The notes: generated by a model not told the origin, from the letters alone. 64,000 bases of DNA from Micromonospora ferruginea (GCF_013694245.2 NZ_CP059322.2:3541001-3605000), one strand, 5' to 3'; shown: positions 17,392 to 26,282, counted from the first letter of the stretch. Numbers and translations are program-made.

Positions 17392-18028
17392 CAGCCCACC
17401 CCGAGCGTGCCGGCGAGCGCCGCGATCGTGGTCGGCGAGCTGCACGGCCGAGGCGACCACCAGCTCCCGGTCGCCGGTGGCGGCGAGCATCGCCCGATCC
17501 ACCGCCAGCCACGCCAGCTCGGCGTCGCCCAGCTTGAGCACCAGAGAAGCGGTGATCCGGTACGCCTCGACCAGCGGCACCCGACCCGCCACCGGCGCCT
17601 CGGCGTGGGTGCGCTGCGCACCGGTGAGCAGGTCCGGCGCCAGGTCGACAGCCTGCGGTAGCGGGCGTACTGGAACGTCGTCCACGCGTACCCCACGTCG
17701 CACAGCATCCGGTCCACCGGCACCGCCGGTCGGCGGCCCGCCGGCCTGCCCAGCGGGATCTCGTAGCGGGACAACGCCGCCCTGATCCGCTCGACGCCCT
17801 CGTCGCGACCCGCCGCCTCGACGGTGCGGCGTCCCGGCCGACCAGGGCGGCGGTGTCGACCCGGAGCACCCGGGCGATGTCCTGGAGTGTGGACAGCTTG
17901 TCCAGCGACCGGACGCCCCGCTCGACCTTGTCGACCCAACTCTTCGACTTGCCGAGCCGGTCGGCGAACACCTGCTGCGACAGCTTCCGCCGACCCCGCC
18001 AGTACGCCACCCGCCGCCCCACCGGCAC
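17391..18028 (-). pseudogene. Frameshifted XRE-family HTH regulator
   Basis: The start (GTG at 18028) encodes a good Cro/CI-type HTH (RRKLSQQVFADRLGKSKSWVDKVERG), but the frame then breaks. Near 17830 the homologous reading moves to another frame (VERIRAALSRYEIPLG, then PVDRMLCDVGYAWTTFQYARY). Near 17658 it moves again (PQAVDLAPDLLTGAQ, then ITASLVLKLGDAELAWLAVDRAML). Each change is consistent with loss of one base. The C-terminus runs out without a clear family end. Two independent breaks argue for genuine decay over a single sequencing error. It belongs to the XRE regulators with a TPR-like C-terminal part. Confidence 0.75.
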
Positions 18029-18032
18029 CCGC

Positions 18033-18203
18033 TCACCGCTGCCCACGGCGCCACCGCCGATCCGGTACGGCCCGAGTGGTCTCCTCCACCGGAATGCGGT
18101 CGGCCTCCGCCTCGGCCAGAAGCCGCCGCCTCGCGGCCTCCCGCTCGGCCGCCTGGATCCGCTCACCCCGGCTCACCGCCGGCTCGTCGCCCTTACCCGG
18201 CAT
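18033..18203 (-). CDS. Small charged protein, 56 aa, upstream of the broken XRE regulator
   Basis: The ATG at 18203 is preceded by GGAGG and encodes 56 residues beginning MPGKGDEPAVSRGERIQAAE, highly charged and predicted helical, ending in RRWRRGQR. Short Arg/Glu/Ala-rich proteins of this shape commonly sit in front of XRE-type regulators in actinomycetes. Its stop lies 4 bp before the regulator's GTG, so the pair was probably an operon. No known domain or function. Intact while its partner is broken. Confidence 0.6.
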   Translation of the reverse strand: MPGKGDEPAVSRGERIQAAEREAARRRLLAEAEADRIPVEETTRAVPDRRWRRGQR

Positions 18204-18352
18204 CCCTTACCTCCGCCTGTAGAAGCGGCGGCACGCTGACCGTCGCAGATCCACAGTGACGTCGAGATGTCACCTACCGCGACGGCACAGGAACCGACAA
18301 CTCGACCACATGGCCGGCGACATTTAGGCGACATGGCGCTAGGGTGACGGTC

Positions 18353-19102
18353 ATGACCGCCCCCAACACCGCGTTGCGTGCCGTCCGCACCGGGATGCGG
18401 ATGAGCCAGGACGATTTCGCTCGCGCGCTTCAGGCCGCCGGCCACCGCGTCGGTGAGCCCAACGACGCCAACAAGCGACTCGTCCAGCGATGGGAGTCCG
18501 GCGCGATCGCCGCGCCGCGCCCGGTGTACGCCCGCGCGCTGGAAGTCGTCACCGGGCTACCCATTTCACTACTCGGCTTCGCCGCGGTGCCCGGCGGACA
18601 TGTCAGCGACGACGACCACGGCGGCCACGACCTGGCATCTCCCGTGTCCAACCTGGCCACGCCCACACCTACGCCCAAGCCCACCACGGCCCACCGGTCG
18701 TACGAGGGCGTGTGGCTCAGCCGCTACCAGTTCTATTCCAGCGGCCGGGAAGACTCCTTCGCCGGACAGCACTTCGTCGTGATGCTTCAGCACGGGGACA
18801 GGCTGACCGCGCGAAGCTTGCCTGGATCGGCGTCATCGTCGCTGTCCTTGGACCTGACCATGGACGGTGCCGTCGTCACCGGCACCTGGGTCGAGCAGAC
18901 CGACCCCACCGGCTACTACCGGGGCGCCAGGTATCACGGGGCAATCCAACTCATCGCCGAGCCGACCGGACGGCGGATGGCCGGGAAGTGGATCGGCTTC
19001 GGCAAGGACATGGACGTCAACACCGGCCCGTGGGAGCTTGTCTTCCGGGATGCATCGACCTCGAAAGCGACGCTCGATCGCTACAACACCTCGGCGACGT
19101 AG
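18353..19102 (+). CDS. XRE-like HTH protein with C-terminal beta-rich domain
   Basis: A 249-aa protein. Residues ~5-75 form a helix-turn-helix (RTGMRMSQDDFARALQAAG, then NKRLVQRWESG). A Thr/Pro linker TPTPTPKPTTAH separates it from a ~130-residue domain with many strands (YEGVWLSRYQFYSSGR, VTGTWVEQTDPTGYY, GRRMAGKWIGFGKD), which resembles an effector-sensing barrel. A GTG 9 bp upstream is an alternative start. It is divergent from the broken XRE regulator. The ligand and targets are unknown. Confidence 0.75.
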   Translation: MTAPNTALRAVRTGMRMSQDDFARALQAAGHRVGEPNDANKRLVQRWESGAIAAPRPVYARALEVVTGLPISLLGFAAVPGGHVSDDDHGGHDLASPVSNLATPTPTPKPTTAHRSYEGVWLSRYQFYSSGREDSFAGQHFVVMLQHGDRLTARSLPGSASSSLSLDLTMDGAVVTGTWVEQTDPTGYYRGARYHGAIQLIAEPTGRRMAGKWIGFGKDMDVNTGPWELVFRDASTSKATLDRYNTSAT

Positions 19103-19235
19103 CCCAGGAGCCGCACGACACCCCTTGATGCCGCCCGGCCGTCGGCCATCGCCGACAGCGATGGCCGCGTTCGCTCGGAACAGCTCGCTGCGTCGCCGGC
19201 CCACAGAACCCGTCGTGTTGATCTAGGGTGATGCG

Positions 19236-19937
19236 ATGACCGCCAGGCCGGTGACGACGGTACTGTTCGACTTCGCCTGGACTCTGTTCGCCCGCGACTC
19301 GGAGCGCTGGGTGGGCAACGCGGCGGCATCGATCGACCGGACATTGGCTGCCGGCGAGGCGCACCGCATTGCCGGCGACTTCGCGGACCTGTTGCGGAAG
19401 ACGGCCACGGATCCGGCCCACATCGCCCGAGATCTGGATCCGCGAGTCTGGGATCGGGCGATCCTCGCCGTGTTGGAACAGATTCCTGGAGTGGACCAGC
19501 CGCTGGCATCGGTCCTGCACAGAACACACGCCGAAGCGGTCGAGCCGTACGCCGACACCGCCGCCACCCTGTCCGCGTTGCGTGACAGCGGTGTTCGCAT
19601 CGGCGTCGTCAGCAACGTCGGCTGGGACATTCGCACATGCTTCGCCCGGCACGGACTCGACGGCTATGTCGATGCGTTCGTGCTGTCCTACGAGGTCGGC
19701 TTCGTCAAACCGGACCCTCGGATCTGGGGCGCCGCCCTCGAAGCCCTCCACGCCGCACCGGACCAGACCCTGATGATCGGTGATCATCCCGCCGGCGACG
19801 GCGGGGCGGTCTCCGCCGGCATACCAGCGCTGATCCTGCCCATGGTGTACTCGCCCGCGCAGAAACGCGGCTTCGAACACGTGCTCAGGCTTGCCCAGCC
19901 GGGCGGCCCCTTCCGGATGACTGCGCCCGCAGACTGA
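19236..19937 (+). CDS. HAD-superfamily hydrolase with variant motif I
   Basis: A 233-aa HAD protein. Motif I is VLFDFAWTLF (~9-18), motif II VVSNVGW (~127), the Lys is in GFVKPDPRIW (~152) and motif IV is MIGDHPAGD (~180). The second Asp of the usual DxDxT is Ala, as in phosphonatase-type HADs (DxAxT). The nucleophile Asp is kept, so catalysis is possible, but the general acid differs. The stop overlaps the next ATG by one base (TGATG), so it is coupled to the 165-aa protein. Confidence 0.82.
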   Translation: MTARPVTTVLFDFAWTLFARDSERWVGNAAASIDRTLAAGEAHRIAGDFADLLRKTATDPAHIARDLDPRVWDRAILAVLEQIPGVDQPLASVLHRTHAEAVEPYADTAATLSALRDSGVRIGVVSNVGWDIRTCFARHGLDGYVDAFVLSYEVGFVKPDPRIWGAALEALHAAPDQTLMIGDHPAGDGGAVSAGIPALILPMVYSPAQKRGFEHVLRLAQPGGPFRMTAPAD

Positions 19938-20434
19938 TGACACGACGCTTCGGCGACCGGGCCACGTTCGCGGTGGAGGTCGGTGAGGTCCGGTCGCCGC
20001 AACTCCGCGTCGTCGACCTGTGGGCCGCCGGCAAGAGGCTGACCACCGACGACAACTGGGCCTTCCTCCCGTTCTTCATCCGCGCCATGCGGTCGAGCGC
20101 GGCACAGGTACGCCGACGTGACGTCGAGCCCTGCCCCTTCCCGGGCCGCGCCCCGGAGGAGGTCTTCCGGCTGCTTCACGCTGACGACACGGAGTTCCGG
20201 GAACGGTTCTGGTTCATGCAGTGGGGGGAAACCGTCGACAACGCCTCCACGTACGCCTACCTGGACGACGATCTGGTGATCGCTTTCGTGTTCTGGCGGG
20301 AGGACCATCCCTTCCCCGAGGACCTGGGCACGGTCTTCGTCACCAGGATCCCGCTGGAGGAATTCGTGGCCACCGTCGAGGAAGCGGCGAATCTGCTGGA
20401 CGCTCAGCCGACCAGGCCGCCCCCGCCCGGGTGA
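19937..20434 (+). CDS. Hypothetical protein, possibly Imm42-like immunity protein
   Basis: A 165-aa acidic, Trp/Phe-rich cytosolic protein with FAVEVGEVRSPQLRVVDLWAAGKRLTTDDN near the N-terminus (residues ~11-40) and VFVTRIPLEEFVATVEEAANLL near the end. This layout recalls Imm42-type immunity proteins, but I assign that only tentatively. It is coupled to the HAD gene by a one-base overlap. No cognate toxin is present. Confidence 0.55.
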   Translation: MTRRFGDRATFAVEVGEVRSPQLRVVDLWAAGKRLTTDDNWAFLPFFIRAMRSSAAQVRRRDVEPCPFPGRAPEEVFRLLHADDTEFRERFWFMQWGETVDNASTYAYLDDDLVIAFVFWREDHPFPEDLGTVFVTRIPLEEFVATVEEAANLLDAQPTRPPPPG

Positions 20435-20496
20435 GGAGTTCCAGTCGGGCGGAAACGGCGCGACGCGCGGCGGCGGGCGTGGCTACCCTGCGGAGC

Positions 20497-21159
20497 GTGA
20501 GCAGGATCCTCTCGGTCAACCTGGCGGTGCCACAGCCGAACCCGGCCAAGGGCGTCGGGTTCACGGGTGCCGACAAGCGGCCGGTCGACCGCCTGGTCCA
20601 CGTACGCGCCCCGGGGCCGAAGACCACCGGGCTGCACAGCGGCCTGGTCGGCGACCAGATCTTCGACGTCGAGAATCACGGCGGCGACGACCAGGCCGTC
20701 TACGCGTACGCGCGGGAGGACTACGACTGGTGGCAGGCGCGGCTGAACCGCCCGCTCGCCGACGGGCTCTTCGGCGAGAACCTGACCACCGAGGGAGTCG
20801 ACGTCAACGGCGCGGTGATCGGCGAGCGGTGGCGCGTCGGCCCGCGACTGGTGCTCCAGCCGACGTTCGGCCGCATCCCCTGCGTCACGTTCCAGCACCG
20901 GATGGGCGAGCCGCGGTGGGTGAAGACCTTCACCCGGGCGAACCGGCCGGGCGCGTACCTGCGGGTGCTGGAGCCGGGTGACATCTGCGCAGGTGACCCG
21001 GTGACCGTGGAGGAGCGCCCGGCGCACGGGGTGACGATCGCGCGGGCGTTCCAGGCGTACCTCACCGCACCGCGCCTGCTGCCCGGCTTGCTGGCGCTCG
21101 ATGGGCTGCCCGACGGCCTCCGCGCGACCCTGGCGGAACGGCTTCCGCGGCGCCGCTGA
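20497..21159 (+). CDS. MOSC domain protein (YiiM-like)
   Basis: A 220-aa protein. It opens with SRILSVNLAVPQP and has GLVGDQIFDVENHGGDDQAVYAYAREDYDWW (spanning ~49-79), LFGENLTTEGVDVN (~88) and the GPRLVLQPTFGRIPC region carrying the Cys that, in MOSC proteins, binds the molybdenum-cofactor-related sulfur. The family includes YiiM, which reduces hydroxylated bases. The GTG at 20497 begins the conserved domain. It is 62 bp downstream of the Imm42-like gene and followed by a hairpin. Confidence 0.85.
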   Translation: MSRILSVNLAVPQPNPAKGVGFTGADKRPVDRLVHVRAPGPKTTGLHSGLVGDQIFDVENHGGDDQAVYAYAREDYDWWQARLNRPLADGLFGENLTTEGVDVNGAVIGERWRVGPRLVLQPTFGRIPCVTFQHRMGEPRWVKTFTRANRPGAYLRVLEPGDICAGDPVTVEERPAHGVTIARAFQAYLTAPRLLPGLLALDGLPDGLRATLAERLPRRR

Positions 21160-21168
21160 CCCCGCGTC

Positions 21169-21205
21169 GGCCCGGCCGCCGGCGTGCGGACCCGCCGGCC
21201 GGGCC
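21169..21205. terminator. GC hairpin after MOSC gene
   Basis: GGCCCGGCCG and CGGCCGGGCC form a perfect 10-bp stem with a 17-nt loop right after the MOSC stop codon. Confidence 0.55.
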
Positions 21206-21249
21206 CGGAAACCGATGCGGCGGCGGCGTCGGTCTGGCACCCTCGGCCC

Positions 21250-21696
21250 ATGCAGAGCGTGTACGAGGCGGCCGGCGGCGCCGCCGGCCTGCTCCGCCTC
21301 GCCGAGGCCTGGCACTCCCGGGTCCTGGCCGACGAGGTCGTCGGCCACGCGTTCACCGGAGGCGTCCATCCCCGGCACACCGAGCGGCTGGCCGCCTACT
21401 GGGCGGAGGCGCTCGGCGGCCCCACCACCTTCTCCGACCGCTACGGCGACGAATCCTCCGTCGTACGGATGCACAGCGGCAACGGCCGGCACGAGGAGAT
21501 GGACCGTCGCGCTATCGCCTGTTTCGACGCGGCCCTGCACGACGTCGGCCTGACCGCCGATCCACTCCGGACCGTGCTGCACGACTACTTCGCCTGGGCC
21601 ACGACGGATGCCATGGCCCGCTACCACGCGTCCGCGGACGACGTGCCCGCCGGGCTGACGATCCCCCGCTGGTCGTGGGACGGCCTGCGGCGCTGA
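21250..21696 (+). CDS. Truncated-hemoglobin family protein
   Basis: A 148-aa protein starting MQSVYEAAGGAAGLLRLAEAW. It contains a GGVHPRHTERLAAYWAEALGG segment and VVRMHSGNGRHEEMD, where a conserved His follows the MHSG element, and ends with a helical tail. This matches group II-like truncated globins, which bind haem and react with O2, NO or H2S. Whether all haem-ligand residues are present needs alignment. Monocistronic by appearance. Confidence 0.75.
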   Translation: MQSVYEAAGGAAGLLRLAEAWHSRVLADEVVGHAFTGGVHPRHTERLAAYWAEALGGPTTFSDRYGDESSVVRMHSGNGRHEEMDRRAIACFDAALHDVGLTADPLRTVLHDYFAWATTDAMARYHASADDVPAGLTIPRWSWDGLRR

Positions 21697-21882
21697 CCCA
21701 CGGCCGGCGACACGCGCCCGCCAGATGATCTGCCGGAACGTCCGAGGCCTGATGGCAGGTAGAGAGGGCGTAAGGCCGCGGAACAGGCGATGAGTGGGCA
21801 CCCTGCCGTGCCGGCTGGGGCGGCTTGACCGGATTCGCGGCGTCGGCTTCCACCGGCGCGGATGGTCGGGCAGGATCCGTTC

Positions 21883-22242
21883 GTGATCTCCGACGTTCAT
21901 CGACTCCAGCGTGCCTTCGACGAGGCCGAGCTACGCGCCGACACCGACGTGCTGAACGCACTGCTGGCCGATGACTTTCGGTCGATCGGTGAGCAAGGCT
22001 ATGTGCTTGACAAGGCACAGTGGCTCGGAAAGTTCACCGAGTTCGCCTACACCAGCCTGGAGAGCAGCGAAGTAGAGGTGTCCTTCTACGGACACGCAGC
22101 AATCGTCCGGTGCGTCCAGCGAAGCCGGTCGACCTGGCGAGGACAGGACATGGCCTTGACCGTCCGGGTCAGTCAAACCTGGGTCGAGTTGTCCGAGGGC
22201 TGGCGCCTGGCCGGCATCCAGTTCAGCTCCCTCGGCATGTGA
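21883..22242 (+). CDS. NTF2-like/DUF4440 family protein
   Basis: A ~119-aa cone-fold protein. The helix VHRLQRAFDEAELRADTDVLNALLADDFRSIGEQG (split, residues ~4-38) followed by four strands (VEVSFYGHAAIVRC, VRVSQTWVELSEGWRLAGIQFS) is the standard SnoaL/NTF2-like pattern. Small-molecule binding or isomerase roles are typical of the fold, with none proven here. The GTG at 21883 has AGGA upstream; an in-frame ATG at 21862 would add seven residues. Confidence 0.7.
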   Translation: MISDVHRLQRAFDEAELRADTDVLNALLADDFRSIGEQGYVLDKAQWLGKFTEFAYTSLESSEVEVSFYGHAAIVRCVQRSRSTWRGQDMALTVRVSQTWVELSEGWRLAGIQFSSLGM

Positions 22243-22393
22243 CGCGTACGTCTGACCTGCCGCGATTGGCGCGGACGTCGGGAATCAGGTAGCGGATGAC
22301 TACAGCGAGATCCGGGCCGCCCTCACCAAGGCCCGACGACCCTCGACCGAGCGCGGGCTGCTCCTTGCAGTGAGCGGTTCAACGGGTGGGCGC

Positions 22394-23095
22394 CTACCGC
22401 ACCTGCTCGAAACGAAACTCGCGGATGAAACAGTCTCTTGGTTGACCGACCGCGAAAAGCACACAGTCGATGACAGATCGCGCGGTGAGGTCACTGTCGA
22501 CCTGGCGCGGCCCATCCTGAACGAAGTCCGGCGGAAACAGTGAGATCACTCGGATCCCTTCCGGCCGGAGTCGGTGCGACAGGATCTCGGCGAATCCGGC
22601 GTGGGCACGCTTCGCCGCGTAGAAGGCGGGATGTGCGCTCGATCGGTGGTGTCCCACCTCGCCGCATGCGGAGATCATGTTGACGATGTCGGGCCGCGAC
22701 GATGCCCGTAGCAGCGGTAGTAGATTCTTGGTCAACAACATGGTGCCGGTCCCCGCAGCCATCACGCTTTCGATCTTGTCGTTCGAGACATCTCCCAGGT
22801 CGTCACCTTCGACGTACGGGGCACCATTGTTGATCAGTACATCGAGGTGCTTCGTCCGTTCGGCCACGGCGGCGGCGAACGCGCGTACCGACTCCGGTAC
22901 GGCGAGGTCGCAGTGAAATGCATCAGCCCGACCTGGCCCCCGCCGGCTGATCGCATCCGCGACATGCTCGGCCGCAGCCAGGTCGCGGGCCGAGAGGAAG
23001 ATCTGTGCACCGCGCTCGGCGAAGGCTTCGGCCAGTAGTCGTCCGGTGTACCGTGCGGCACCGGTGATGGCGACGCGCAGGCCGTCAAGATTCAT
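22394..23095 (-). CDS. Short-chain dehydrogenase/reductase
   Basis: A 233-aa Rossmann protein with VAITGAARYTGRLLAEAF (~8-25; a TGxxxxTG variant of the usual TGxxxGIG), the INNGAPY active-site-adjacent motif (~88-94; NNxG) and YAAKRAHAGF (~160; YxxxK). NAD(P)-dependent oxidoreductase of unknown substrate. The glycine-rich loop lacks the final Gly-Ile-Gly and may change cofactor binding. No partner gene is adjacent; the next genes are divergent. Confidence 0.8.
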   Translation of the reverse strand: MNLDGLRVAITGAARYTGRLLAEAFAERGAQIFLSARDLAAAEHVADAISRRGPGRADAFHCDLAVPESVRAFAAAVAERTKHLDVLINNGAPYVEGDDLGDVSNDKIESVMAAGTGTMLLTKNLLPLLRASSRPDIVNMISACGEVGHHRSSAHPAFYAAKRAHAGFAEILSHRLRPEGIRVISLFPPDFVQDGPRQVDSDLTARSVIDCVLFAVGQPRDCFIREFRFEQVR

Positions 23096-23376
23096 GGCCG
23101 AAGTGAAGCATCTGAACTCCGGTTGAGGTCAATCGGTCACCTCCACTGGCCGCATACTCCAACCAGGACCGATGGGCACAGGAGGCCGGTGCTCAGGCAG
23201 CCTCGGAGCCGAACGCGACGAGTGCGGCAACCGCTCGCCGCTGCTCCGCTGACCAGACAGTGTCAACCCGACATGCTCAGGTATGCCGCGTCTGTCAGCG
23301 GCATGGGAGGAAGCTCGATCGGTACCAGTCCGCCACATGACGAGCTGGGGTGTGTGACGGGGGTCACGCCTGGTGG

Positions 23377-23403
23377 TGTCACGGATCGGGAGGTCATCTT
23401 GTC
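23377..23403 (+). promoter_or_regulatory. Candidate ECF41-type promoter
   Basis: TGTCACG (23377-23383), 16 bp, then TGTC (23400-23403) resembles the published ECF41 target TGTCACA-N16-CGTC (one mismatch in each box). It lies just before the epimerase gene that pairs with the ECF41 sigma factor. The expected transcription start is about 23411, giving a leaderless message at ATG 23412. Confidence 0.5.
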
Positions 23404-23411
23404 CCATGGCC

Positions 23412-24326
23412 ATGACGAGGATGAAGAACCAGACCGTGATCGTCGCCGGAGCCAGTGGTGTCTTCGGCCGGCACATCCGTCAGGCGCTGAGCGACGCCGG
23501 GCACACCGTGCTGGGTGTGGGCCGTGGGAAGGGCAACGAGATCTGCGGCGACCTGCTCGACCGCGACGGGCTGCTGCGGGCGTTCGAGGGGATCAAGGCC
23601 GACGTCGTGGTGCACGCCGCGACCGCGCTGCGCAAGCCGCCGATGACGCACAAGGGCATGTTCGGCACCGACGACCTGCGGGTCGTCGGGACCGCGAACC
23701 TGATAGAGGCGGCCAAGATCGCAGGCGTACGCCGCTTCATCGGCGAGAACATCGCCATCGGCTACGGCTACCGCGACTTCGGCGACCGTGTTCTGACCGA
23801 GGCCGACGAGTTCGCAACGCCCGTGACCGACCCGAAGGTCAACCGGCACCTGGAGGGTATGCGGGAGAAGGAGCGCCTGGCCCGGCAGTCGGGGCTGGAG
23901 GCGATCTCGCTGCGATTCGGTCTGTTCTACGGGCCGGGAGGCACCGAGACCATGGTGCACATGCTGCGGAAGCGGCGGCTGCCGACGTTCAACGACCACG
24001 GTCGCGTCTCGCCGTGGACGCACCTGGCGGACGCGGCCAGCGCCGTCGTCGCGGCGATCGATCGGGGTCGGCCCGGTGAGGCGTACAACGTCGTCGACGA
24101 CCACATGGGCTTCGGGGAGATGATCCGGGCGATCGCCGAGACCTTCGGCACGCCCAAGCCGTTCACCGTGCCCACGTGGACGATGGGGGCCGCGTCGTAC
24201 ATGCATCTGATGCTCGGCGTCAGCATGCGGGTCTCGAGCGAGAAGGCCCGCCGCGAGCTCGGGTGGCAGCCCGCCTACCCGACGGTGCTGGACGGGCTGC
24301 GCGCCCAGGCGCTGGCGCACGTCTAG
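23412..24326 (+). CDS. NAD-dependent epimerase/dehydratase family protein (ECF41 partner)
   Basis: A ~304-aa extended-SDR protein: VIVAGASGVFGRHI nucleotide loop near the N-terminus, VVVHAATALRKPPMT, and RFGLFYGPGG and SPWTHLADAASAVVAAI downstream. ECF41 sigma factors are typically encoded beside a carboxymuconolactone decarboxylase, oxidoreductase or epimerase, and this is the epimerase type. Three ATGs (23406, 23412, 23421) are possible; 23412 fits a leaderless message from the candidate promoter. The substrate is unknown. Nine bp separate it from the sigma gene. Confidence 0.82.
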   Translation: MTRMKNQTVIVAGASGVFGRHIRQALSDAGHTVLGVGRGKGNEICGDLLDRDGLLRAFEGIKADVVVHAATALRKPPMTHKGMFGTDDLRVVGTANLIEAAKIAGVRRFIGENIAIGYGYRDFGDRVLTEADEFATPVTDPKVNRHLEGMREKERLARQSGLEAISLRFGLFYGPGGTETMVHMLRKRRLPTFNDHGRVSPWTHLADAASAVVAAIDRGRPGEAYNVVDDHMGFGEMIRAIAETFGTPKPFTVPTWTMGAASYMHLMLGVSMRVSSEKARRELGWQPAYPTVLDGLRAQALAHV

Positions 24327-24335
24327 CCTGCTTCC

Positions 24336-25193
24336 ATGATCGATGACCAGGTCTTCGCCCAGCATCGGCGGCTGCTCTTCGACGTCGCGTACCGGATGAC
24401 GGGGAGCGTCGCCGATGCCGAGGACATCCTGCAGGAGGCGTGGCTGCGGTGCCGCGACGTCGGCGACCAGGTCGCCAACCTACGGGCGTACCTGGTCAAG
24501 ACCGTCACCAACCTCTCGCTCAACCAGCTCACCTCGGCCCGTGCTCGCCGCGAGACGTACGTCGGGCCTTGGCTTCCCGAGCCGGTGCTCACCACGCCCG
24601 ACGTGGGTCAGGAGGCCGAGATGGCCGAATCGATCTCGATGGCGATGCTCGTCGTCCTGGAGACGCTCACCCCGACCGAACGCGCGGTCTTCCTGCTCCA
24701 CGACGTTTTCGGCTACAACCACGCCGAGATCGCCTCCATTCTGGACAGGTCCGAGGTCGCGGTGCGGCAGACCGCGGTCCGGGCCCGGGCGCATGTCGCG
24801 GCCCGCCGGCCTCGCTTCGACGTCGACCAGGGCGTACGCCGAGAAGCAGTGGACCGGTTTCGCAAGGCCTGCGCCGGAGGCGACCTGAACGCGATGATGG
24901 AACTCTTGGCGCCCGAGGTGATCTGCTGGTCGGACGGCGGTGGCAAGGTGACCGCCGCCCGCCGGCCGCTGGAAGGCGCCGACAACGTCGCCCGCTGGCT
25001 GCTCGGGGTCTTCGCCAAGCCGGGGACGCAGGACACACGGCTCGTGATCACCGAGATCAACGGCGGACCGGGCGTCCTCGGCCTGGTCGACGGGCAACCG
25101 GCCGGGGCGATCTGCTTCGACTTCGACGGTGAGAGGATCACCGGTGTACGCATGCAGGGCAACCCGGACAAGCTCCGAGGCCTCGCCCTCTGA
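24336..25193 (+). CDS. ECF41-group RNA polymerase sigma factor
   Basis: A 285-aa sigma factor. Region 2 is AYRMTGSVADAEDILQEAWLR (around residues 18-38), and region 4 is LTPTERAVFLLHDVFGYNHAEIASIL (~110-135). A ~110-residue SnoaL-like C-terminal extension follows. All three ECF41 hallmarks are visible: WLPEP in the linker, DGGGK (~207) and NPDKL near the C-terminus. In this group the extension acts as a built-in regulator in place of an anti-sigma factor. It is co-transcribed with the epimerase, and the candidate promoter upstream suggests autoregulation. Confidence 0.92.
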   Translation: MIDDQVFAQHRRLLFDVAYRMTGSVADAEDILQEAWLRCRDVGDQVANLRAYLVKTVTNLSLNQLTSARARRETYVGPWLPEPVLTTPDVGQEAEMAESISMAMLVVLETLTPTERAVFLLHDVFGYNHAEIASILDRSEVAVRQTAVRARAHVAARRPRFDVDQGVRREAVDRFRKACAGGDLNAMMELLAPEVICWSDGGGKVTAARRPLEGADNVARWLLGVFAKPGTQDTRLVITEINGGPGVLGLVDGQPAGAICFDFDGERITGVRMQGNPDKLRGLAL

Positions 25194-25274
25194 CTCACGA
25201 CCACCGTTGATCTCGACAGCGGGGCGCACGACCACGCCGCTGGCCTGCTCGTACCAGCGACTTAGGCTGAGCCG

Positions 25275-26279
25275 ATGTCAATCGACGTCTCCAGCCGGTC
25301 GCCGCGTGCCGTCCCGTGGTTGCAGAGCGTCTACGACCTGATGTGCGCCGAGGCTGAGCAGGACCCACGGATGGTTGAGCTGATCAACGAATGGGGTCGC
25401 CGGACACAGCGCGCGCTACCCGCCGCAGTATTCGAGTTCTACACCACCGTCGTTCGCATCCCATTGGTCAACGACTCCGGCGTCGTGGCCGACGGGGAAT
25501 ACTGGACTCTGCCGCTGCCCGAGCTGTGGCGCGAGTTCGCCTACGACAACCGCCTGCTCTCCGTGGAGGAGATCCTCGCGGGAGTCGAGCGGGCCCAGGT
25601 GGGCAGCGATCCCTTTCTCGCGAGTTACTTGGTGGAGCCGGTGCAGGATCGGTGCGGGCCGTTGGTGTGGTTCGAAACGGAGACCTACGCCGCGTACCTC
25701 AACTGCTTCGAGCTCGGCGGGGCCGAAGATCCGGTGGTCTGGGCTTACTCCAGAACGTCTACGGCGCAATGGGGCCTGGGCTGGGGCCGCGACGGTGAGT
25801 CGTTCAGCGGCTGGCTGCTGGACTGGTTCGCGTCGTTCTACCACGAGCGCGACCTGCCGTTGTCGTTCGAGGGGCCGGACGCGGACTGGGAGTCCCTTGA
25901 GCAATGGCCGATGCAGCCCTACCGCAACGGGCTATGGGCAACCGCGATCGACCAGCCGACGTCGACGGTGGCCATCGCCGAACTGACCGCCCGGTATGGG
26001 CAGCCGTCCCGGCGGTCGCTGGCCGGCGGTGCGGCTTCCTACCGGTGGCAGCCACACGGATGCGTCCTCACCGTGACCACGGACCCACCCGACGGCAGCG
26101 TATCGACGTGGTGGCTTCACGGCGACACCCCCGAGGCCTTCGCCGAGCTACTGCGCTCGGTCTGGCGCTACGGGACGCTACCGAGCACCCTCACCCACTC
26201 CCGGTCATGCGTCAACCGGGCCGAGGCGGACCGAGTGATCGAGGGCGTGTTCCAGGCCCACGCGTCGCAGGCTCAATGA
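25275..26279 (+). CDS. Hypothetical protein, 334 aa, possibly SUKH-like
   Basis: A cytosolic, Trp-rich protein with WLQSVYDLMCAEAEQDPR at the start, LLSVEEILAGVERAQ and then GPLVWFETETYAAYLNCFEL, DPVVWAYSRTSTAQWGLGWG and FSGWLLDWFASFYHER. The alternation of Trp-containing strands and a late helix recalls SMI1/KNR4 (SUKH)-type immunity domains, but this is a resemblance only. It starts 81 bp after the sigma gene and is followed at once by a regulator remnant. Confidence 0.55.
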   Translation: MSIDVSSRSPRAVPWLQSVYDLMCAEAEQDPRMVELINEWGRRTQRALPAAVFEFYTTVVRIPLVNDSGVVADGEYWTLPLPELWREFAYDNRLLSVEEILAGVERAQVGSDPFLASYLVEPVQDRCGPLVWFETETYAAYLNCFELGGAEDPVVWAYSRTSTAQWGLGWGRDGESFSGWLLDWFASFYHERDLPLSFEGPDADWESLEQWPMQPYRNGLWATAIDQPTSTVAIAELTARYGQPSRRSLAGGAASYRWQPHGCVLTVTTDPPDGSVSTWWLHGDTPEAFAELLRSVWRYGTLPSTLTHSRSCVNRAEADRVIEGVFQAHASQAQ

Positions 26280-26282
26280 TCT

